From: Eleusine coracana subsp. coracana
Taxonomy: Eukaryota > Streptophyta > Magnoliopsida > Poales > Poaceae
DNA: 64,000 bases
Direction: 5' to 3'
NCBI GenBank assembly: GCA_032690845.1
Contig: CM064423.1
Location: forward strand, 33,092,903 to 33,156,902
Below the pieces are notes generated by a model, which was given only the letters and a program-made list of their open reading frames with translations, ran no database searches and had not been told where the DNA came from. This document shows positions 33,776 to 45,178 of the stretch, piece by piece; position 1 is the stretch's first letter, and the number at the start of each line of letters is the position of its first letter. Both the position numbers and the translations under genes were made by a program.

Positions 33776-34717
33776 GAGCAACTCTAACAGTTCCCCAATA
33801 ATCAATCCTCAATATAGAGCTATTGGGGATGGACAAAAACAAGTTTCTGAATATTGGAGAGCTTTGCTCCAGCAGTTCCCCAATAGTTCATCCTTAATAA
33901 GAAAGCGCATTGTTACAAGTACGCTTTCAGAATAGGAAAAACACCACCCAAAACAGGTTCCGTTTCTTCTCTCCCTTTCCTGCTCCTCAATCGATCTTGG
34001 CGACGGGCGGCTACCACAACCGTAGCGGGCACCCACGTGGCCATGGCGGGCAACAAGTTCTTCTGGGGCAGCAATAGCGTCCATGGCGCCACAGCACGGT
34101 ACCGCGAGGACTGGTGTCCATGGCGCAATGGGCAAGGGAGGTGAGATGGGTCCTTCTCCCCTTCTCTGTAGCTCAATCGAGCGTGGCCATCGCGGGGATG
34201 TTTCTACTCGCGCACCGGGGCTGCCTTGCACGACATTGACTGTGGACGCTTGAGGAACAAGAGCAGCGCTCCTCCGTCGGTGCCGGGGAACAAGCCCTTG
34301 ACTTGGGCGGCGGCGAGCCGCCACGACGCCCAAATCGGGTCATGTGACGTAAGGCTACTCCAGGGGAAAGATTTGGGGGTGGCGGGCAGCTTGTGGCACG
34401 CGAATCCGTCGAGCAGCGGTGTTGATGGGTGGGTGGCGGCGGGAATCAGGGGCGAGCGTGACGGAGAGAAGGTCAGGAAAAATCACGCGCCCGAAAAAAC
34501 GACCGATGAGAGGAGAAAATAGGTAGGATCCGGCTATTAGGGATGGGTAGGAGATCCTCACTATAGTTATAGTAAGGATGGAGAGATGTTTTTTGGGGAT
34601 GGATAATTATTGAGAATAGAATTAAAGAATTGTTGGAGCAGTTTTTTGAACCTCCCATCTTTAATATGATAGTTTTTTGCTATTAAGAATGAGATTAAGA
34701 AACTGTTAGAGTTACTC
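33776..34717. mobile_element. Non-autonomous PIF/Harbinger-like element, 942 bp, TSD TTA
   Basis: Inverted ends GAGCAACTCTAACAG (33776) and GAGTAACTCTAACAG (inverted, ending 34717), 14 of 15 identical; TTA at 33773-33775 and 34718-34720. CCCCAATAA/TCATCC-type subterminal repeats lie near both ends. The middle (33960-34530) is GC-rich and unlike the AT-rich ends, with partly repeated CTCAATCGA and GCGGGCA segments; it may be a captured host fragment. The 174-codon minus-strand frame in it is not a recognised protein. No transposase. Confidence 0.75.
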
Positions 34718-34720
34718 TTA

Positions 34721-35119
34721 CAAATTTGTGACGGGAAGCCTACCGCAATAAAATAGCGGCTGTGAGGTCACCCTCAACTCCGATGATTATCACCTGGCCA
34801 TGCCGTTTGCGGTGGCTGCCACATGGTGTGTGGCCCCACCGCTACCCGCCACACCATTTCATTTCGTTTTATCATCGCCTGCTCTGTTCACACCTGTAGA
34901 AAAATATCATCGGGCCGGCTCCCCCCACGTGTCATGGCGCCAGTGGATGCCGACGCTGGCGAGGATGCTTATATCAGCAGCCTCCAGCTCCCCGGTCCTT
35001 TCTCACATTGCAGTTTTGGGTAGCAGCCGGAATACAGAGGAGAAAGTTAGGTTTCTTTCCTGGGTTTAGTTTTGTTCTTTCTCCAAATCTAGTAGCCGAT
35101 CTGGTGTTTCGGAGCTGCC
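34721..35119 (+). promoter_or_regulatory. Promoter and 5' UTR of the HIPP gene
   Basis: A TATA-like CTTATATCAG lies at about 34968-34977, some 150 bases before the start codon. CACGTGTC (34926-34933), a G-box/ABRE-type element bound by bZIP factors in plants, lies about 40 bases upstream of it. The start codon context is GCCATGG. The upstream edge is set by the Harbinger-like element ending at 34717, so transposon sequence begins only about 250 bases from the TATA box. Confidence 0.55.
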
Positions 35120-35702
35120 ATGGGCATCGTCGACGTCGTGTCCGAGTTCTGCACCTTGCCGAGGACTCGCCGGCACATCAAGAAAAGGAAGCAGTTTCAG
35201 GTACTGACAGTTCCGAAAGCATCAACTGTTCTTTTTTTTTTTTCCCGCTACGAGAAGAGCATAGTAAGCGTTTATTGATTTTGACGGGGAGCTTGTTTGT
35301 TGTTGGATCCGTCAGACAGTGGAGATGAAGGTGCGGATCGACTGTGAAGGCTGCGAGCGCAAGGTGAAGAAGGCGCTGGAGGACATGAAGGGCGTGAGTT
35401 CCGTGGATGTGTCAGCGAAGCAGCACAAGGTGACTGTGACCGGGTACGTGGACGCCGTCAAGCTGATGCGGCGCGTGGCGTACAAGACGGGCAAGCGGGT
35501 GGAGCCGTGGCCATACGTTCCCTACGACACTGTGGCGCACCCCTACGCCCCCGGCGCCTACGACAAGAAGGCGCCGCCCGGGTACGTGCGCAACGTCGTC
35601 GCTGACCCTACCGCCGCGCCGCTAGCCCGCGCCTCCTCTACAGAGGTCAGGTACACGGCCGCCTTCAGCGACGAGAATCCCAACGCCTGCTCCGTCATGT
35701 AG
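35120..35702 (+). CDS. Heavy-metal-associated isoprenylated plant protein (HIPP)
   Basis: Exon 1 is 35120-35200 (27 codons, MGIVDVVSEFCTLPRTRRHI...), intron 35201-35315 (GTACTG...GTCAG), exon 2 35316-35702 ending in TAG: 155 residues. One HMA domain (about residues 28-95) begins VEMKVRIDCEGCERKVKKAL, with the metal-binding Cys pair in CEGC, and includes VSAKQHKVTVTGYVD. The conserved segment VEPWPYVPYDTVAHPYAPGA follows, and the chain ends CSVM, a CaaX box for farnesylation. HIPPs bind copper, zinc or cadmium and act in metal handling and stress responses at membranes or in the nucleus (family knowledge). I chose this start because the short N-terminal exon with its intron position is typical of the family. 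Intact; the only clear host gene in the window. Confidence 0.95.
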
Positions 35703-36113
35703 ATGTAGCAGACTGACTAGCTGCTCTGTTCTTGGCGTGGTATGGCCAGGACCATGGTCTTTCCTTCTTGCCTCTCTACTTTGGGAGTAGGAGTAATAAT
35801 AGCTCCCGTTTGTTTAGGTAGTTTTTTTTTGTGATAATGGTTTGTTTAGGTAGTTGTTGCCTTCTTGATGTTGGACCTTCCCTTTTCACCCTTTCTTTTC
35901 AAGCATTACACATGCTCTAGTTTCGATGTAAAAGAAGATGGTTTCATCTGTTGTGTAGGAATCATTACATAGTAGAGTAGAAAATGGTGTAAATCTACAA
36001 AATCATTGGTACTCGCATGAAGTTATTATTAATTATTGGTGTGCAAAACGTCTTTCCTGTTGGGTGGTGGCTGCGTTTTGGCTATGGATTCGGACTCGCC
36101 CGCGCCGTTGTAG
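35703..36113 (+). other. 3' UTR and downstream flank of the HIPP gene
   Basis: Contains AATAATAATAG near 35800 and several T-rich and ATGT elements that could guide polyadenylation, and a duplicated TTTGTTTAGGTAGTT (35808-35823 and 35841-35856). No other gene. Confidence 0.5.
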
Positions 36114-36122
36114 TTGTTTATT

Positions 36123-36899
36123 GAGAAAATTCCCCTATACCATTAGGTTAAACTCTTATCTCTTATGTGCCACCTAGAAAACTCTTATCCTGTACATGCC
36201 AACAATCTAAAAGTTTCATTCTTTCCTTGCCACTTTGTTCGTTTCAACACTGATAGGAATCTGAAAATGCCAATACTACCCCCATATAATATTCAATCAG
36301 TACACCATGACGTTGAATCCGTAGGTAGGCTGAAATTCTTTTTTTGACAGGATTGCGACGCAAGCTGATATTGATCCTTAAGAAAGAAATCCTATCTACC
36401 AGCGAGCACAAAATCGCCTCCCAGCAGCTACTGAATCGATGCCGCCTCCTGCCGGATTGCCGTCCAGCAGCTCGCCCCCCTCCGAAACGCTGCATGTTCG
36501 ATTTCCCGCTCACCAAGGCCCTGTCAGATGCGAGTAATTGTAGATCTGAAGCTCACCATGGTTGACTTGGAGATGGAAGAGATGACTTGATGATGATGGA
36601 GAAGAAGACAACATTAGTCACAGAGGAGGCTCCAGGTCTAGGGCTCGATGATTGAGCAACCCGTACGCTAGACTTGGTTTAGTTTTTTTTTCTCAAATAA
36701 AGACCAACGAAGTTTCTGCCCAACAGCTGAAAAAAAAGGGTAAATGGGTCATTGTTCTTCCTCTGTTAACAAGAACCTGGACAATGTTTAGAAGAGATTA
36801 AATTTAAGGGGTAGTGGCATTGATGGGATATAGATTTTTTAGGTGGTAGAGTAGATAAGAGATAAGAGTTTAAGCCAATGGCATAGAGAGAATTTTCCC
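36123..36899. mobile_element. Non-autonomous Mutator-like element, 777 bp
   Basis: Long inverted ends: left GAGAAAATTCCCCTATACC and TTAAACTCTTATCTCTTAT, right (inverted) GGGAAAATTCTCTCTATGCC and TTAAACTCTTATCTCTTAT, together about 50 bp. Nine-base flanks TTGTTTATT (36114-36122) and TTTTTTATT (36900-36908) match at 8 of 9 positions, as expected for Mutator TSDs. The middle (36340-36560) is less AT-rich and open on the + strand for 73 codons (LNRCRLLPDCRPAARPPPKR), possibly a captured gene piece. No transposase. Confidence 0.75.
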
Positions 36900-36908
36900 T
36901 TTTTTATT

Positions 36909-37600
36909 CATGTTAGCACTGATAACGTCCGGAAAACGAGACGGCCGAGGGTGCATTATTTTTGGTCATTGGAAGCTCCTGATGCATTTGTTGAAAACTG
37001 ATATTCGTTGCCGTTGGCGCCTGGTTTTATTCGGCGGGTTAGTAGTCAGGCTGAAACAAATTAAAGTCATCTAGTTAAGTCCAATCATGGAGGATGATGC
37101 GAGCTGCCCGAAGGGCGATTGCACAAGGTCTGGTTTCCGTAATTGGAACCTTGGGATATATGCTTGGAAAAGTTTTTGCATTTTTCATCAAATTCAGCTT
37201 CTGAACAATATCAATTATTTGGTACATTCGGACTAGTGATATCATAAAACAATTAAATTGATCAACATCACGAGCATGAGTAGATTCTTTGACAAAACCA
37301 ATTGTTATAACAAAAATCACCATTACTCTAGCAACGGTTAATATTGTTCTAAAAATATTATATTTTTCAAAAAACGTTCCAACTTTGAGAGAGAGAGACG
37401 CTATCACGTCCATCAATATTGTCACGTCCGGCATTCCCTTCCCGTTACACCTGGGAACGGCAGCGTCAAGCCGCTTACCTAGTCTGTCAGAATGGGATGG
37501 GCCACTGTGCGGGTTGGCAGCATGGCGTCAGTGCCAGCGACACTTTGGACGCGCGCGGATCATCATGACTAGTGCAATACTGGCGCCCGTATGTTATCTC
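36909..37600. other. Unrecognised region with one minus-strand ORF
   Basis: The minus-strand frame 37434-37075 (119 codons) has a hydrophobic stretch (ILTVARVMVIFVITIGFV) that could span a membrane, then MISLVRMYQIIDIVQKLNLM and a short basic end RAARIILHDWT. I do not recognise it and see no splice or promoter support. Codon pattern is ambiguous; it may be a remnant of a gene or a chance frame. Confidence 0.3.
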
Positions 37601-37614
37601 TTGTCTTATCGCAG

Positions 37615-37830
37615 ACGTATTCGACCCCGGCTCGAAGAGTCAGGCGAGGCCGAACACGCTCGACTCTACTTACGGTGGTCGTGCGAGGTGAGAGGCACTC
37701 AACCGCATTCACTGGGTCGGGCGAGGCAAAACGCGCTCGATCCAGTCCACTGGGGTTGGACCAGGTAAGACACGCTCGACCCCGTCCACTGGTGTCGGAT
37801 GAGGCGGAGACATTTCGACAAACACTTAGT
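37615..37830. repeat. Degenerate tandem repeats of about 50 bp
   Basis: About four units built on CGCTCGACCC, TCCACTGGGGT and GGGCGAGGC, with scattered changes (starting near 37621, 37668, 37727 and 37770). The long frames on both strands arise from the repeat. Confidence 0.7.
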
Positions 37831-37859
37831 ACCATGCCAAGCGTTAATCACGTCTAAGT

Positions 37860-38473
37860 GACATCGCTAACATTTGCCTCCGAACTTTCTAATTCTATAC
37901 ATAGGTACTCATTTTCTGTATAAATTTTCCTCTAGTCCACCTTGACTTACGATGACTGCACCGTAACCTTCACAGAACCATCTCTATTGTGCCTCTCTTC
38001 TCCTTTCTGCATCACCATACCTCACGGTAACCTCACAATCTCTTTCATAGAAACGTCCTAGAATCTAGTTTTCATCATCATCTGGCTCACCGTAGCCTAC
38101 GACGTCCTCGTCATTCCTTACGGTGCGCTCATGTCCATAGGATTATAGCCTCTCTATACATTTCTATAGCACTCACCGTAGCTTACAGTGACTCAACCTT
38201 TGTAGCTTGTGGTGACACTCAAATACATAGTGTACAAAGAGTCCAACCCTCCTAGATCAGTCACCGTACCTCTTCTAGATCATATGATGACCTCCGTTGT
38301 CTAACTCGTTCTCTGAATAATTCCTCACAAACTTTACCATATCCTACGGTGACCACGTCGTATTTTACGGTGACCTGTCCTTGAAACTTAAACTCCATTG
38401 TTCTCTTGACTTTGTTTCCTTGTTTTACAACCTTGATTGATCCTTCACCATTCTAAGTGTCTAAGAGAGTCAA
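37860..38473. repeat. Remnant with dispersed TCACCGTA/TACGGTGA motifs
   Basis: At least eight copies of TCACCGTA or its inverse TACGGTGA (with variants) occur between 37930 and 38375, often as head-to-head pairs such as CACCGTAGCTTACAGTGA (38173-38191). No coding frame. The pattern resembles palindrome arrays in the LTRs nearby, so this may be part of an old LTR into which element E inserted; that is inference. Confidence 0.5.
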
Positions 38474-39671
38474 TGTTGACTGTCCTTAAATGCTATATCC
38501 GATCATCAAATCCTTAAATAAATAACATAAAAGGAATAACCAACATAGTGGTAGGGGCTCATTACTAACAATTTCCACTAGCGTTGGTGATTATTTGTAT
38601 GTAGGTGATTTATTAACGAAGTTCAGGACAAACATAAGTAAATAATAGAGAAAACACACTCCCGGCCAATCAGAGCGCAACACACGGATTCATGGGCCCA
38701 GTACAAAGACTGAACCACCTCAACAACCGACCTAAGAGTGTTATGGGACAAGAGGGCCCACCTATTACTGTGCCAGAGAGCCCTACTCATGTTCGGCCGA
38801 ACATGCATATTCGGTCGAAGCTTGAGTGGGCCTAGTGAGGCCCATCTTTTTATGGTGGTTTGACACCATGTTTCCTACGTCGGTTCCCCCGCTTAGGGCG
38901 GTAGTTACCGCCTCTAGGAACCACCTTTGGACCCTATATAAGGAGGGGAGTGCCTCCACTCCAACACACACACGAAGAAGAGATTAGGGTTCCACTCAAA
39001 AGGCCACGCGCTGCCTAGTTAGCACTTAATAAATAGGGAGAGAGTGAGGGAGAGTTAGGAGGAGGTCCGGGCTTGTCGGCGCCTTCTCCACGCTGGTACC
39101 TCAGCGGATGCCTTCCTTTCTTAGTAAGTATTCGTAATCTTCCTTTGGTATTTAAGTTTTCTTTTTAAGTAAGTTGTTTCCGTAGTTGCTTACGGGATCA
39201 TCGCTCTATTTAGTTATAGTATCTTAGTCTTCTATAAGCGTGGCATCGAGACTTTGGTAGTAATTAATAGCGTAGATATGGTGTCTCTACTAGAGGTTAC
39301 CTTTGTTTGTCGCGTGCCCCACGGTTTGTAGAGGTAGTCGGTAGGTGGTGACAGCCCTATCTGGCCTTAGTAATCCTCCATGTTTGGGTACGTCGTAGAG
39401 CTGTTGGTCGAAGTCGCCTTTTGATGCAGGGGTAAGTTGGTGCCTGAAGTAAGTAGTTATAGACTGAACCTATCTTATTTTGGTATCTTCTACCATAGAA
39501 TTCATCTCTATCCTCTGCCTACCTTATTCTTGTTGTCCTTGGACGACTTAGCTAGAAGATTTGGGACACATGTACCCTGTGAATTCGATACCTTGGAATA
39601 CTCTTAGGTGAAGTGCTACAGCTTTATCTGTACGCTTGCGGATTTATCTTTGATCGTAAAAAATACCAACA
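38474..39671 (+). repeat. 5' LTR of element E, 1198 bp
   Basis: Starts TGTTGACTGTCCTTAAATGC (close to the D LTR start TGTTGACGGTCCTTAAATAC) and ends ATACCAACA. Contains a TATA box (CTATATAAGGAGG, about 38933), the block TAGGTGGTGACAGCCCTATC (39342-39361) and CCATGTTTGGGTA after it. It is shorter than the D LTRs because it lacks their GC-rich CCGGGCGG and GTCGGCC arrays. The left flank is GTCAA; no partner TSD exists because the 3' end is missing. Confidence 0.88.
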
Positions 39672-39679
39672 AGCATTTC

Positions 39680-39695
39680 TGGCGGCGTTTGGTTG
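39680..39695 (+). other. Primer-binding site of element E
   Basis: TGGCGGCGTTTGGTTG, a decayed tRNA-Asp-type site, lies eight bases past the LTR end, at the same spacing as in D and C. Confidence 0.7.
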
Positions 39696-39777
39696 TTGTT
39701 CTATCTTTAAACCATGTTTATCCATGCATCTTTTTTGTCTTTCTTTATTTCTTTCCCCATTTCTACAATGGAGCAAC

Positions 39778-39992
39778 CTACTATCCAATATTTCTCTGCT
39801 CCAAAGGGCAATTTCTACGAGCCATTGCTATCTACGAAACCAATTTGCACATCCGAGTATGAACTCCGCCCTGGCTTCATAGCCATGGTTCAGGAGCAAT
39901 CTTTCTCTGTCCTAGATAGTGAAAACCCATACTACCATTTGCAAGAGTTTGAGCAACTATGTTCGTGCCTCCTCATTAAGGGCATGACACAG
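39778..39992 (+). pseudogene. gag: gag of element E, N-terminal piece
   Basis: Opens with MEQPTIQYFSAPKGNF and runs through YELRPGFIAMVQEQSF and YYHLQEFEQLCSCL to the insertion point of F after a Thr-Gln pair. It is the same family as the gag of D. The remainder is at 59520-59998. Confidence 0.8.
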
Positions 39993-41702
39993 TGTAAGCT
40001 TCATGACCATTGATGATTGGATCCCTGAGGGATGAATATTTTGGTGATTAATGACAACTATGAAATTGTGAGCTAATATTTACACGAGTGTTGTCTATGC
40101 AGATATCATCTCCAAACTCTACTACAAATCTTATTGATGATGATGGTTGCCTTCGTGATGGATGACAATGACCACAAGCATGGATGCTTGATGAGCTTGA
40201 TGGAGTCCAAGGATTGATGGAGATGGATCAAGGCTAAATACATGCTATGGAGCAAGTGTTTGGAACACTTGTCTAGGTTTTAGGGCTTTGAGTCCATAGG
40301 AAAAATCGGACTATCAAGGGGGTCTAGGTCATGTCTCTTTAGGTCATGCTAGTCGGTGATGTGCATGGATGCTCAGTGAAATCACAGGCACTAGGTGACA
40401 GTGGAGAAGTTAAGGAGCTATTCGGAGAAGTCAAGAAACAAAGCCAAGGGAGGACGAGAAGTTTCAGCTTCTAGATATAGTGACCGAACAGAGGGGTCAG
40501 TAGAGACCGAACTGTACGATCACTAGAGGAACAAGCGGACCAGAGAGAAGACTAAGCGAGGAATATCTTTGTGCTGGAGACCATAGAGACCGAACGGTCC
40601 GGTCCACAGACCAGATGATCGTTTGTATAGGTGAAGCACAGGAGAGAGAGAGGAAGCAAGCATCTGGAGTCCGACGGAGTTGTCCGATCTGTCGGACATG
40701 TCCGACGGTTGGACAGACCGGACTATCCGATCTGCTGACCGAACGGTATGGTTAGGTACGACTTCAGCAGTGGGCAGAGAGCTAACAGCTCTTGAGGAGC
40801 CATTTCCAAGGAGACCGGACGTTCCGGTCAAGGAGTGACCGGACTGTACGGTCAGTTGGCCCAGGAAGTTGATTTCATGGAGCAACAGCTAGTTGGAGAT
40901 TGGAAGCCTATATAACTTCGTTGCTGGGATCTTGGAGATCTCTCTTGGCCAGTGGAATAGTTGGGAGCATTTGATAGAGCCAAGAGGAAAAGAGAAGAGC
41001 ACTAGGAGAGGATATTGGATATCTTGAGAGTGCGAGTAACAAAAGCTTCTTGCACATCTAAGGCTAGGGTGTCCTTGAGGGTATGATCTAGGTTGTTACT
41101 CTTGGTCTATGGTGAGACTAGACCGGTTAGGTGTTGGTGATCGAGCCTATCGTGATTGGTTGTAAAGGCCTTCACACGTTTGTACCTGGTTTGAGCCCGC
41201 TGGTGAAAGGGGCATCGCTAGTGAGTGCCCATGTCGGCTCGGGGAGTCCAGCAAGTTCTCGAGGGAGGCGAGCTTGTGCCTTGGTGGCAGCGGTGATGCA
41301 ACCGTGTCTTCACTCTGGGAGTGATTGCAGGCTTGTGTGCGAGAACTCCACATGGTGGCAGGAGGGACCGACACTCCGGCGGGAGTGGTCCAATGAGGAT
41401 TAGGGGAAGGCGCCATCCTTCCGAGACCTCAGGAAAAAATCATGAGCATTCCTTGACCCTCTCTTTACTATTTCGCAATTGTGTGCTCTAGTGAGTAGGT
41501 TGAATTGTGGCTTGCATAGGCTAGTATTTTTAGCTTCCACATTTGTACTCATTATGAACACTAGCATGTGCAGGGTCTTGGCCTCATAGAATTGCTTAGG
41601 TTGCAATGATTGCTAGGATCTAGTGGTGTGAAATTGAAGTATTCGGACTTGTGGTGGACTTATCGATTCACCCTCCCTCTCAGTATGCCTTTGGTCCTTA
41701 CA
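39993..41702 (+). repeat. 5' LTR of element F, 1710 bp
   Basis: Starts TGTAAGCTTCATGACC and ends GGTCCTTACA. It matches the copy at 57874 throughout. It has a TATA box (TATATAA, 40909-40915) and many palindrome-type motifs built on ACCGGACGGTCCGGT and GTCCGACGGAC (40470-40860), for example at 40589-40604. The frames at 41131-41606 are LTR sequence, not genes. Confidence 0.93.
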
Positions 41703-41704
41703 AT

Positions 41705-41717
41705 TGGTATGAGAGCC
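41705..41717 (+). other. Primer-binding site of element F (initiator tRNA-Met type)
   Basis: TGGTATGAGAGCC, one base from the TGGTATCAGAGCC site of copia elements, two bases after the LTR. Confidence 0.85.
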
Positions 41718-41755
41718 AAGTACTCATCTTTGAGGCTTCATCGCCTTGAGTAAGG

Positions 41756-43478
41756 ATGCCGGGACAGGTGGGGAGTGTTCCCATATTCAATGGGGAGGAC
41801 TACGGGTATTGGAAGGCACGCATGCAAGCCTACCTTGAGTCCCTTGATCCATAGATATGGACGGTAACTCATGATTCAGATGCGGATGTGAACCCGCTGG
41901 ATCCTAATTTCATTAAGCACAGCGCTAAGGACAAGAATACTCTATTTGCATGCATCTCTAAAGATGTTTTTTCTTTATTGGATGCGAGTTCGTCAGCACA
42001 TGATATCTGGACTGAGATTCAGAGTATCCTTGAGGGTACTAGTGATGTCAAATAGGAAAGATATTATGTGCTGAAGAACAAGTATGATAGCTTCACTAGA
42101 TTGCCACATGAGAGAGATAACACTGTTTATTCTCACTTTCATATACTAGTGGAGGAGATCAATGCTCTTGTGGATGACTTCAAGCTCAAGCCCAATGATG
42201 TGATAAGAAGATTCTTGAGTCTATTCGAAGATCCCAAGTATGAGTCCATCATCACCTACACCTTGCAAGGTGACCTCAAGACCAAGACTATCAAGGACGT
42301 GATTGGGAAGATCACTGCTTTCGAGATCTACCAGTTGGGTTTGGATGATCCACAACCATCCAACCTAGCTCTTCAAGCCGAGAAGCAAGAGCTTACCAAG
42401 AGCAAGAAGAGCACGAAGAAGGTGATTGAAGATGATGATGATGATGATGAAAATGACTTGAGTGAGGAATTGGCTCTTCTCATAAAGGAGATGAGGACCT
42501 TCAAGAACAAGTTTGCTTCCAAGTCCAAGGGCAAGTGCTTCAATTGTGGGTCCAAGAACCACTTTGTTCGGGATTGTCCCAAGCCCAAGAAAGAAGCTTT
42601 CAAGCCCCAAGACTCAAGACCCCAAGGCCAAGCAAAAGAAGAAGAGGTACTTCAACAAGGACAAGAGCAAAGGCAAAGGAAAAGGCAAAGCCAAATGCTA
42701 CAAGAAGAAATTCTCACGCAAGGCCCTTGTTGGAGAGTGGACAAATGACAACTCAAGTGACACATCCTCTTCGTTAAGAGATGACGAAGAAGTGGCCGGC
42801 CTAGCCATGATCAAGACCACACTTCCATAAGCTCTATCTCCACCTCCCACGTGCCTCATGGCCACGAGCCAACTTGGGGAGAGTGAGGATGAGAGCAACA
42901 ACGACAGTGATGATGAGGATCTCTCCTGTGCCAAGCTTTGGAGTATGCTTGAGCAAGCCCGCGACATCACCGTCAAGAAATAAAAAATGCTGGATGTGGT
43001 AAGAAAAGAGTGTAAGTTGGCTAAGGATCATGTTGGTGAGCTTGGGAGTGAGCTCAAGGACATTGTCGCATCTCATGAGGCCCTAAACAAGAGTTATGAC
43101 AAACTCAAGAATGATCATGTAAAGCTATGTGAGAAGTACGAGGCCCTTGAACTTACTTTTGAGGCCATCAATATTGAGAATCTTGACTCTCCCTCTAGTT
43201 CATCTAAGAATGATGCTTCGACCATGTGTGATGAACTAACCACTTCGGTCCAGGTTTCTTTTCTTGAGCCATTTGTTTTGGAGGAATATCACAAGCTCAA
43301 GGAAGAGAGGAAGATGGTGATGGATGGCTTCGAGAGGCTCACATTTGGTAGAGCCATCCACAAGGAGATCCTTGGGAGAAACCTTGTGAACAATGTCTCC
43401 CATCAAGGACTTGGCTCATATCCCGCCGTCATCGACATCATCGGGGCGAGTGACTCCATCCCCGCTTGGATCAAGCCC
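41756..43478 (+). pseudogene. gag: gag of copia element F
   Basis: ATG at 41756 opens MPGQVGSVPIFNGEDYGYW, the usual start of plant copia Gag. In-frame stops lie at about 41849 and 42053, and the frame continues from 42068 (LKNKYDSFTRLPHERDNTVY, a UBN2-type gag core) to a zinc knuckle CFNCGSKNHFVRDC (about 42536-42580). A frameshift near 42600 moves the chain to a frame with Lys-rich sequence, an acidic Ser/Asp patch and, after more stops, a long coiled-coil-like part (42987-43478; DVVRKECKLAKDHVGELGSE). It is cut at IKP by element C. The distal part resumes at 52706. Confidence 0.82.
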
Positions 43479-45033
43479 TATTAACGGTCGTTAAATACCA
43501 TTTCTGGCCATCAACATTACTCAAAATAAAGAAGGATTGCTTATTCCCATAATGCATGTTAGTTAGAATTAATAAATTTCCACTATTGCTTGGAGAATCA
43601 CTGACATGCAGGAGAAATAATAAAATAGAGAAGGAAACACACCCATGTGGCGAAGAAACACAACTTCCACCAATCTGAGATCACCAACTAGGACTCCCAT
43701 GGATTGACTGGCCCACCTACAGGCGCAAACAACCTTAACAACCGACCTTACAGTGTCACTAGGCAATGGGACCCACCTGGCAGGGCACCAGAGGCGGCGG
43801 CACCCGAGGGCAACCCCCCTGTTTGGCCGAACAGGGTTGTTCAGCCGAACAGGGAGTGCCCCCCTGATGCATGGCCGCCACGTGTTGGCTCCTGGTGACA
43901 CTCCAATGATGGTTGTGCACGTTTGGCGGCAGTTACCGACTCCAGAAATCGACTTTGAGCAGTACAAATAGAAGGGAGAGGGCTCACTCCAAAGCACACA
44001 CCAAGAAGCATTACTCTCTTATTCATTTCGTGATTCCTTTTAGTTTTAGTGGAGTTAGGCTTAGAATAGAGTCTTCTTCAGTTCCGAAGTCTTCCTTGGA
44101 GTTGTGGTATGACTCTTGTATCTTTCTCCTTTTGTAAGACTTTATTCTACTTAATATATTTAGTCTTTCTATATAGTTATGCTTGGGTCATGTGTTTCTT
44201 GTTTGATTATATAATCAATTCATGTATGTGGTTATTATGCTTGCATGTTAGTAATGTAGTCATACTATGTTACCATGTTAGACAGAAGCCTTTACTATAG
44301 TCCTTATTTGTGTCATTATAATGATGCATGACTAATGCGTGACTTAGATCATTTCCATGTGCTTAGTGTTCATTTAAATGTGATTACTCCTTTTCTGATC
44401 CATCGTTTAGGGATTAGGAGTATTGTTCTAGAGATGTAAGCGTGGTGCTTAGATCAATAGAATGCATTATTTGTCGTGTAGCCCATAGATTGCTAGGGGT
44501 AGGCAATAGGTGGTGACAGCCCTATCTGTTCTTTGAAATCCCCCATGTTCGGCTATGTAATAGGCTCTTGGCCGGAATCATACTGTGGATGCAGTGGAAA
44601 ACTAGATGCCCAGGGTGTGATGATCTGATTGTCTTGCATTGTCATTATATCTTTATAATAGTATATAATGTGGACTATGTAACTATATAAGAACTTAGCT
44701 CTTTCTTTGTCCTTCTCCACTAAACTAACATTTATCTAACTTGAGTATGCTATCTGTGTGTCCACTACCATGTTTATCCTTATGCTTACCCCTATGAGGA
44801 CTTTGTCTTATAATCCAATGTGCAATGTTTAGAAACATGGTAATTACTATGATCAATCATATGACTTCCTTTGGGATAAAACAAATACGATACCCTTAAT
44901 ACTTCCAGGTGAAATGCTACAACGGTATTCTCCGTGCGCTTGCGGACTCTGTGCATTCGTTAAATATTACCAATATACATTTCTAGTCTTCGTTGCTAAG
45001 GCAACTTAGTGATGGTGCTTAGAAATTCCAACA
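43479..45033 (+). repeat. 5' LTR of element C, 1555 bp
   Basis: Starts TATTAACGG (TGTTGATAG in the other copy, so the TG end is mutated) and ends TTCCAACA. The TATA box of the 3' copy (TATAAATA) reads TACAAATA here (43963-43970). The block TAGGTGGTGACAGCCCTATC is at 44507-44526. Confidence 0.93.
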
Positions 45034-45041
45034 AGCATTTC

Positions 45042-45059
45042 TGGCGCCGTTCTTGAGGA
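45042..45059 (+). other. Primer-binding site of element C
   Basis: TGGCGCCGTTCTTGAGGA, with the first nine bases matching the tRNA-Asp-type site and the rest diverged, eight bases after the LTR. Confidence 0.8.
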
Positions 45060-45178
45060 AGGCAAATTGATCAGAATAATTACCCAATATTCTATTCTTG
45101 CATATGAGATTATTTTGCATTCGCCCAAATAGGCTAAACTTGTTTGTTTTCTCCTTTTGTGTGAAAATAGGGTAGTGC

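Noticed and set aside
37569..37857. 88-codon frames on both strands
   Set aside because: They come from the degenerate 50-bp tandem repeats.
41131..41606. Frames of about 90 codons repeated at 58948-59423
   Set aside because: Present in both LTRs of element F; non-coding LTR sequence.
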